From the NCBI GenBank assembly GCA_001586965.3, contig LUCW03001747.1, positions 67,501-105,000 of the forward strand: a DNA stretch of 37,500 bases, read 5' to 3'. Shown piece after piece: positions 31,120 to 37,500 of this stretch. Each line of letters starts with the position of its first letter. Position 1 is the stretch's first letter. The translations under genes and the position numbers were made by a program. The DNA comes from Sphaeroforma sirkka. Its lineage: Eukaryota; Opisthokonta; Ichthyosporea; Ichthyophonida. Under the pieces are notes generated by a model, which was given only the letters and a program-made list of their open reading frames with translations, made no database searches and had not been told where the DNA came from.

Positions 31120-31385
31120 GTATTTTCAAAAGTACGAAATTAGATTGTTTTGATTATTGAAAAAATTTACCCATACGTCTGACGTACGTTCCTGAATTTT
31201 AGATTTACGTAAAAATGTGCGTCTAATATTAGGAACCCGCTATTTTTGTACAGAACCTCCCCCCAAAACACAATGTTTGCTTAAATGTGGATTTAATCTC
31301 ACAGTCTCAAAATGCTCACATGAATTTTACAAGCGAAAACGACATACGGGGTGCGATCATATAATATCCTCAATTTTCTCGAAAG
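31120..31385 (+). repeat. Diverged direct duplication, copy 2
   Basis: The counterpart of 30783-31035, with the matching strings GATTATTG, ATGTGCGTCTA, CAATGTTT, CTCAAAATGCTCACAT, GAATTTTACAAGCGAAAA and GGGTGCGATCATA. Its plus frame over 31217-31402 reads TQCLLKCGFNLTVSKCSHEF, aligning residue for residue with copy 1 over about 35 positions. Confidence 0.65.
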
Positions 31386-31399
31386 GATACTTAGACGTA

Positions 31400-34300
31400 T
31401 AAGTTACTCGGTTTTTCTGTTACGTTTAGGTTTAGGTCCTTGTGATGCTCGATGCTGAGTAGGACGTTTCTTCTGACTCTTTGGAGGTACATACTTGCCA
31501 TGGTCTTTTAGAAATTGGAAATAATGATGTCTGAGGATATACCTTGACTATTTCAAAACGTTTGTTTGCGGTTAAGATCGCTTCAGCATCAACCTTATTG
31601 TTGTGTAGGGGTTTACGAAACTTCTTGTTAAAAGCTTTCAATACGTGTGGGTCATCAGATGCTGATGGCGGTAGACCATATTGTGCCTCATAGGAAAATT
31701 CCGGTGTATAGTGTAATATCACAATATTTGTACTTCCGGATTTTTTTTAAAACTCGTAGAACATAAGATTTGTAGTAGTAGCCTCACGTGTGCCACAACG
31801 GATGATTTCTATTATCGGAATGAAATGGTATGAGCCAATATACAAGGCACTCGTGCCATCAATGCCGTTAACATCATATGTTCAGCTCGTTCTATCGGTT
31901 ACTGAAATCATGAACGGTCCCATATACTTAGCCGTAAGCACAGTTGTCGGAATTGCGAGTCACTATATTCTAGACCTTTAACTCGGCTATTTTCTTGTAT
32001 CGTTCCATTGCTTCTATCTTTTGGAATGACCACATCTCTGATTCTACGCGTTTTCTCTAATCATTGTAATATATAGTCTTCCTGAGATTCTTTGTTGAAA
32101 GGTGCCTGTAACTTACTATAGCGGTTGAAAGTGAGCGGGCGTTGTACGAGAGACAGAATCTGGCGTCTCGTTTATTTGTGTTTGTACTCAGGTATATATT
32201 GAGAATGACCACATGGCATCATCAAATATCACTCCTCGTATCACTTCATCTTTCCGTATCTCACCTCCTTAGCACCTTGTGTCTGAGGGTTATAAAAATG
32301 CCTATTTTATGGCATGCTCCGTAAACAAGCAACAGTATAAAATACACCCTTTTTGGGGCATGTACCGTATACAAGTAAGTGTCGTCATGACGTCGCCGGC
32401 AAACTCACTACCTTTATCAATGTACACTATAGCTGGCCTGCCAAAATCTACGAAACACATAAAGGCTCTCAACCACAGTTTGGGTTGATTTATATTTCAG
32501 AGAATATAGCACATATCGTGAAGCAACACTAAACATATGACAGACATACTTATCTTTTGGGTGTTCGGATATGGGCAGTCAGTCATAATAGTGTAACCCT
32601 GGCGCCACGACTCGTCTCCAAACACGTCACTTTGCATAGATGTGCACCCGTAGCGCTTGATCTGGGTTTAGGCTTAAGATTCCTGCCTTTTGCAATATTT
32701 CTCCGTCCTTACCTTATTTTTATTTTCACATGCATGATTCGTTCTTTGCAACCATTTCAGACTAGCTGCCTCGGTTGATTCATTTATGTCGAGATCAGAA
32801 GTCAAGCCCTACTTCGCGCGAAGGTTCAAAAGATTGTATATGACTGATATCGTTTTTGTCCATGAGGAGGGTAACGTGGTCGTATATATCTGGTCTCAGC
32901 CTTGCAAGCAGTAGATCTGTCTAAACGTATCCTCTTGTAGAATGTCTTTGCTAGTGAAGCGCTCTCACTTCCATTTCGTGGAGTCAGCTCGTATCTCAAG
33001 AATGTCACATACTGCAGTTACTTGTGTTATCTTGGTCTCATCTCAAGATCCAGGTGTCAAGATTGTAATCTTGGATTATTTAACCATTGCTTTCAAGGTT
33101 TCATTTAATATCTACTTGGTTGTTTCAATTGTACATATTCTGCACATTACAGTGTGTTGCCGGGCGTTGCCAGGGCGTCTTCTAGACTGTACGGATATCC
33201 TGGTAAAGTAATATATCAACCTGTCTACCTATATAGATTGGCTTACTTTGAATTGTAGAGACAAATTTATTGAGCCACTTAAATGATTGACTTAAGCGAC
33301 AACACAATGTAATGGTAGCATACTGTATACGGACATAATTCAGCAACTATGGTATCAGCAACCACGGAGGATTTGCCCATGCGTTCTCATCAGATAAATC
33401 GATCTGAAACGCATCACATTCTGAATGTTCTTGGAGTTCAGTATCGCGTCAGTTGTGCCAAATGATGAATTGCACACATATATACGGTATAAGTCCACAT
33501 ACATTGTCTGCGATCGTATCTCATCTAGAACTGGCTTTTAAATCAATGGCTACAAAGCCTGGCAACATATCCGGTAAGTGATTTCTGTTCACATAGTACA
33601 CTAAAGTTAAGGTAACTTGTTAAGCGGAGAATTTCGTCCGACAGGAAAGTTACGAAAGCGTACTTACTGTTTACATCCTTGCAATTCTCCAGTCAAGTAA
33701 GCGCTCTACCTTCCGGGATCGATCAGATCCTATCACCAGATACATAGTATCCCAAGAACTGTATTTCTTTGACACCAAAGTGACAATTCGTGCTGCTGAT
33801 CTTGAAGCTTCTTTTGTTCAGTCTTGTCAACTTCTCGCTTACAAAACCCGCCGTGTTCCTCTTTGGGCTTTGTAAAGACAACTATGTCATCTATATGCAC
33901 TTGCACGTTGTCCATGTCTCGGAACAATTCGTGCATGATTTCTTAGAAGAACGACGGTAACATGTGTGAGCCAAAAACGAGTACTGTTGTACATCCCAAG
34001 TAAACGTAAAGTACTTCCTATGCGGTTTGTATATCCTAATCTGGTAAATGTTCCATTCGTTTCAGTAACTCGTCGATCCTTGGCAAGTGGAAATTGTGTG
34101 TTAGTATGTGAACGTTGTTAGAGCTCATATCCAAATATGTTGGTACCTTCTTTATTGTCCCATATGAATTGAGCTAGCCCACGACCAGAAGTGCAAGGTT
34201 TACTGGGGTGATAACCACACCCTAATTTGTTCTCTGATCACCTATTCAAGACGCCATGCAACACAGCTGCGTGTGGGACACTTCAGTTTCGAGAAGTCCC

Positions 34301-36400
34301 CCTGAGTCAAGTCGAAGCTGACATAACCGATGTTTAAAATTTGAATTTAGGCCAATTTGTGATCTCGATCTTGTCATTCTCAGAAATGGAATCCTGTAGT
34401 TGCTCTGTGAAGTGTGCAATCATCTCCTTTGCAGTCGTCTTCGAAGAATTGTATACAGGCATCAATAAATTGTCGTCTGATTGATCATACTGTAAACTAA
34501 TGTTAGTATGTAAACCCCTAATAATCGTTATACATAATGAGAACAAATCCCAATTCCTACTATAAAGTCATATGTTAACGTATTAGAGAACACTGCTTTC
34601 GTGACTACCCACCGTTGGTCAATGTAAATTTTGAATCAACCGGCATGTCACGATACGTTATCTCTCGTTCATTAGCTAATTTTAGTATAGTAGGTTCCGA
34701 TTTTTGGGTGATGTCCGATATTTTACAAAAACGTGATAATGGTATAGATGGAATTCGCAAACCGAGATCTAACGTCTTTATTTCATACTTATTGATTCAT
34801 ATATCAAGGATGACACGCTCGTCCTGAGGCGCATCCTTCTGTCTTAGTGACAAGACAAGGTATGTTTGTCACTTGACATCTTCCTTAGTTTGAATCTCAC
34901 ACTGCTGCCTAGAGAATTCTCCAGTACCAGCGGAATCAATACACTTTCTCGACAAAATGCCTACATTTCTCATTGTGTCTACCGTTCCACCTGTCATTAG
35001 GTTCATGTTGGATCATTTTCCAATTGTAATCTGCCTCACTGCAGTTCTTGACCTCCTTATGTTTAGGCAAGGTTGGTAGTAATTGCTAAGCAGCCTTATC
35101 AGGGTGAGCACCTCGAGAGTTGATGTTACCATTGCGAGCATCAGGACCTTGTGTACTTTTGAATCGCGCGCATTTAAATCTTCTTTGCTTTTTAGTTTGC
35201 CCTCTTGCAGAAATATAATCTCCGCGCCACTTGCATCCGCAACAAACTTTCGATTAATGTACGTGAATTTTACTACTGAACTAGAACAACGCTTCGCACA
35301 GGTTCAATCTGCTTTCCAAGAAAAAATCAGTTCACGATAGGTCGAAGAGTTTGATGGTGCCATAGGTAGGTCCTTCAACTGAAATCTCATGAACCTTGTC
35401 GGGATAAGATTGATAAGATTGCTTCATATCTGCAAACAGTATCTTTTGATCTTTTCTACTAAGGTTCGACCAGAAGACAGTCTGTCCCAACAGCCCACAG
35501 ATGTTCATACTTTCCTCGGACATGTCCATTGTCGAGTACGCGATGACTGTATATCTAACTCCAATAGGTATTGAGATCCTGGCATTCTCCCTGATATCAT
35601 GATTGATACCAATATTTTCGATCGAGGGTCCGTCGAAAATAATTAGACAACGATCACCCCGCTTTGCTCTTTCCACGTCTTTAGATGCATCACAGTAGAT
35701 TTCACCTTTTCCATGATAGTATACTTATAAATAAGTGGACGGCTTAAAACTCTGCTGTGCTGCCTTGATTGAAAGAATCTTGCAGAGGTTTGCTGTAAGC
35801 ATAATCTGACCAAACTTCTTTAAAGTTCTAGACAAACATGCCAAATTACTTAAATCGATAGTTGTCCTGTCGATCCGGTCGATACGTAGTTGGAAACTTA
35901 CCTATATACTTGACGAACTTCTTGAATATCTACCGTCATCCCGACCTGGATGTTTCGCAGTTCAGTCTATCTCAGACTGGTAATGCATTGACATCGATAG
36001 GTACCGATTAGCCTTCTCGTGCTTACCTACATCCAACGCTGTAGTAGCATCAAATTCTCTACGATAGACACGAGTTGCAAAGTACTAAGTCTGCAATCCT
36101 TGCTTCTCCAGTCGGAAGCTCAGAATGTAGGAGTTCTTATTGCTACTGGCCATGTAGCCAATTCTCATCTCCCTCACCAGAACCCGACGATATCAAACTT
36201 GAACGCGTGTATCCGGTCCGGAGTTGCCACGGCTAAACTCGTGAGAAACGAAGCAATAATCAGTTGCTATTAAATATGAACGTTCAAGTCTCATAATTTT
36301 CGACAGTTCCAGGCTATGGAAATTTGGGTATATGGACCGAAAATTCTGATTCGAAACTCGTGAAGAACTAGGATCTTTTTGCCATATTTGTACGCATATC
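31400..36400 (-). mobile_element. Broken Ty3/Gypsy-type LTR retrotransposon (fossil)
   Basis: Pol fragments lie in Ty3/Gypsy order on the minus strand (reverse transcriptase before integrase). Reverse transcriptase signs are LPRIDELLKRM (about 34060-34100) and VHIDDIVVFTK (about 33866-33900), with the YIDD-type catalytic core written HIDD. Integrase signs are IVYIDKGSEFA (about 32400-32435) and the downstream EAQYGLPPSA (about 31655-31690). Unassigned open frames upstream (35676-35332 and 34546-34334) may belong to the protease, gag-like or linker part. The limits are approximate, and no LTR pair was identified. It is heavily broken in many places and old. Confidence 0.7.
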
Positions 36401-36409
36401 TCCATCATA

Positions 36410-37500
36410 TAATCGAAAAATAATTCTTCCTTTATAATCTACTGAGCGCGCAGATATTATTCTGATTTATTAACGAGGCCTGCAATAGATTTATTCCTTG
36501 ATCTCAGTTCATAATGTCTTCCTAAAAGAAGCCCATCTTAACTCAAAATTATTATTTTATTCCCTATTTCAAAATGATTCATCTAATAGGAGGCTATGTT
36601 CAAGCTTCGAAATGTGCGACCAGTACCTTCTTCTTTGGCTTCGAAAATGACCGGACTACACATACCCTATCATAATCGGTATACAGTTGTAGCAAATCTC
36701 TTCCCTTTGGGGGGTTTTTTTTTGTAAACGATAGCAGCGGTTAGCCTGATACCGTTTCGACTCCGCGCCAATTTCCGAACATATAAATCGAACAGAATCG
36801 CTTGTTTGGCTCATCGTTGATGTACGTCAAGTACGCACCTTTCGTGTAAATTGAACATTCTACTTCTCTTTGCAAATATTGAATTATGTTGGCAAGCGCC
36901 TACTTTCGGTTGGGCGGTAATGCCGTTCATAGCCGCGTACAACGGCACCTTACTCCTCGCCTACTCTGAGACATTCCTCCTTGATGTATGTACATAGGCG
37001 CGTATAGTGTCTTCCATTCTCCGTTCAAAATGTACTATATATACGGCGTTCTTGAAATCTCAAGGAAATTGCTTTGACTGTCTTTTGCCCAAGTGGGAAG
37101 ATTGCATAGAAGACTGTTATTCACATCTCAGGAGAATATGGCATTAATAGTCATCTAAAATTAAAAAAAACCCAGGCTAGCCACCTGGATTTGGAATAGA
37201 AAGAACGAGCTCTAAATACAATATTGTAGGGTCAATTAAGTACTTTTCCGTGTATTTAAACTCTATAATATTTAATTGTTAAGTACATAGGTTAATGGCT
37301 TTTATCTGTCCACATCGGCATTAGCCTCATCACAAGCATCGACCCAATTAGAGAACACATCCACAGGTTCACTCAAGGCTGCAAAGAAAGTAAAATAGAG
37401 CAGAGTTAGCACGTTAGGCGTGATACGAGGAAGTGGGGCTGATGGGAGCCAATACACAAAGATACATGCAACATATACTAATGAAACCAAGTATGACGAC
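36410..37500. other. Right-hand end of the window without an assignable gene
   Basis: Only short open frames are present. One on the minus strand (37490-37302) has a hydrophobic start and an acidic end, but no recognisable motif. It might be flank of, or belong to, the retrotransposon fossil. Confidence 0.4.

Noticed and set aside
31790-32778. Plus-strand hydrophobic open frames that could be membrane proteins
   Set aside because: They are antisense to the integrase-bearing part of the retrotransposon fossil on the minus strand.

Overview
This is a piece of a eukaryotic nuclear genome. It has spliced genes with GT-AG introns of roughly 100 to 1,000 bases, AATAAA-type poly(A) signals, abundant micro- and minisatellites and scattered transposon debris. 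The lineage cannot be proved from the sequence. A stand-alone, fungal-type homoserine dehydrogenase (an enzyme animals lack) sits beside a transposase-like gene whose motifs I recall mainly from uncharacterised animal proteins. A unicellular relative of animals, such as an ichthyosporean, would fit, but that is inference.

Layout. 1-1829 (+) holds the end of an unrecognised gene. It converges on a complete nine-exon homoserine dehydrogenase gene at 6635-2022 (-), which I could follow codon by codon across every splice junction (353 residues). After a divergent intergenic region, a twelve-exon flavin-containing monooxygenase-like gene runs 8260-14258 (+). All its family motifs are present, but it carries an in-frame TGA at a normally conserved tryptophan and two awkward splice junctions, so it may be a pseudogene in the making. 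15630-16048 (+) is the end of an unrecognised gene whose last exon starts inside a 27-bp tandem repeat that supplies three successive in-phase splice acceptors.

18721-23440 (+) is the most interesting part. It is a spliced, DDE-transposase-like gene with two cysteine/histidine clusters, three retained acidic residues in the expected contexts, two in-frame minisatellites and a SAP-like tail. It is followed by 24-bp, 21-bp and about 89-bp tandem arrays (23470-24990). From 25 to 31.4 kb the window is gene-poor, with isolated exon-like pieces on both strands, an imperfect inverted-repeat element (29969-30665) and a diverged direct duplication (30783-31385). From about 31.4 to 36.4 kb the minus strand holds a heavily broken Ty3/Gypsy-type LTR retrotransposon fossil.

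The genes do not form an operon-like unit. Homoserine dehydrogenase belongs to the threonine/methionine pathway and the monooxygenase is a general oxidative enzyme. The rest is accessory or decayed sequence.
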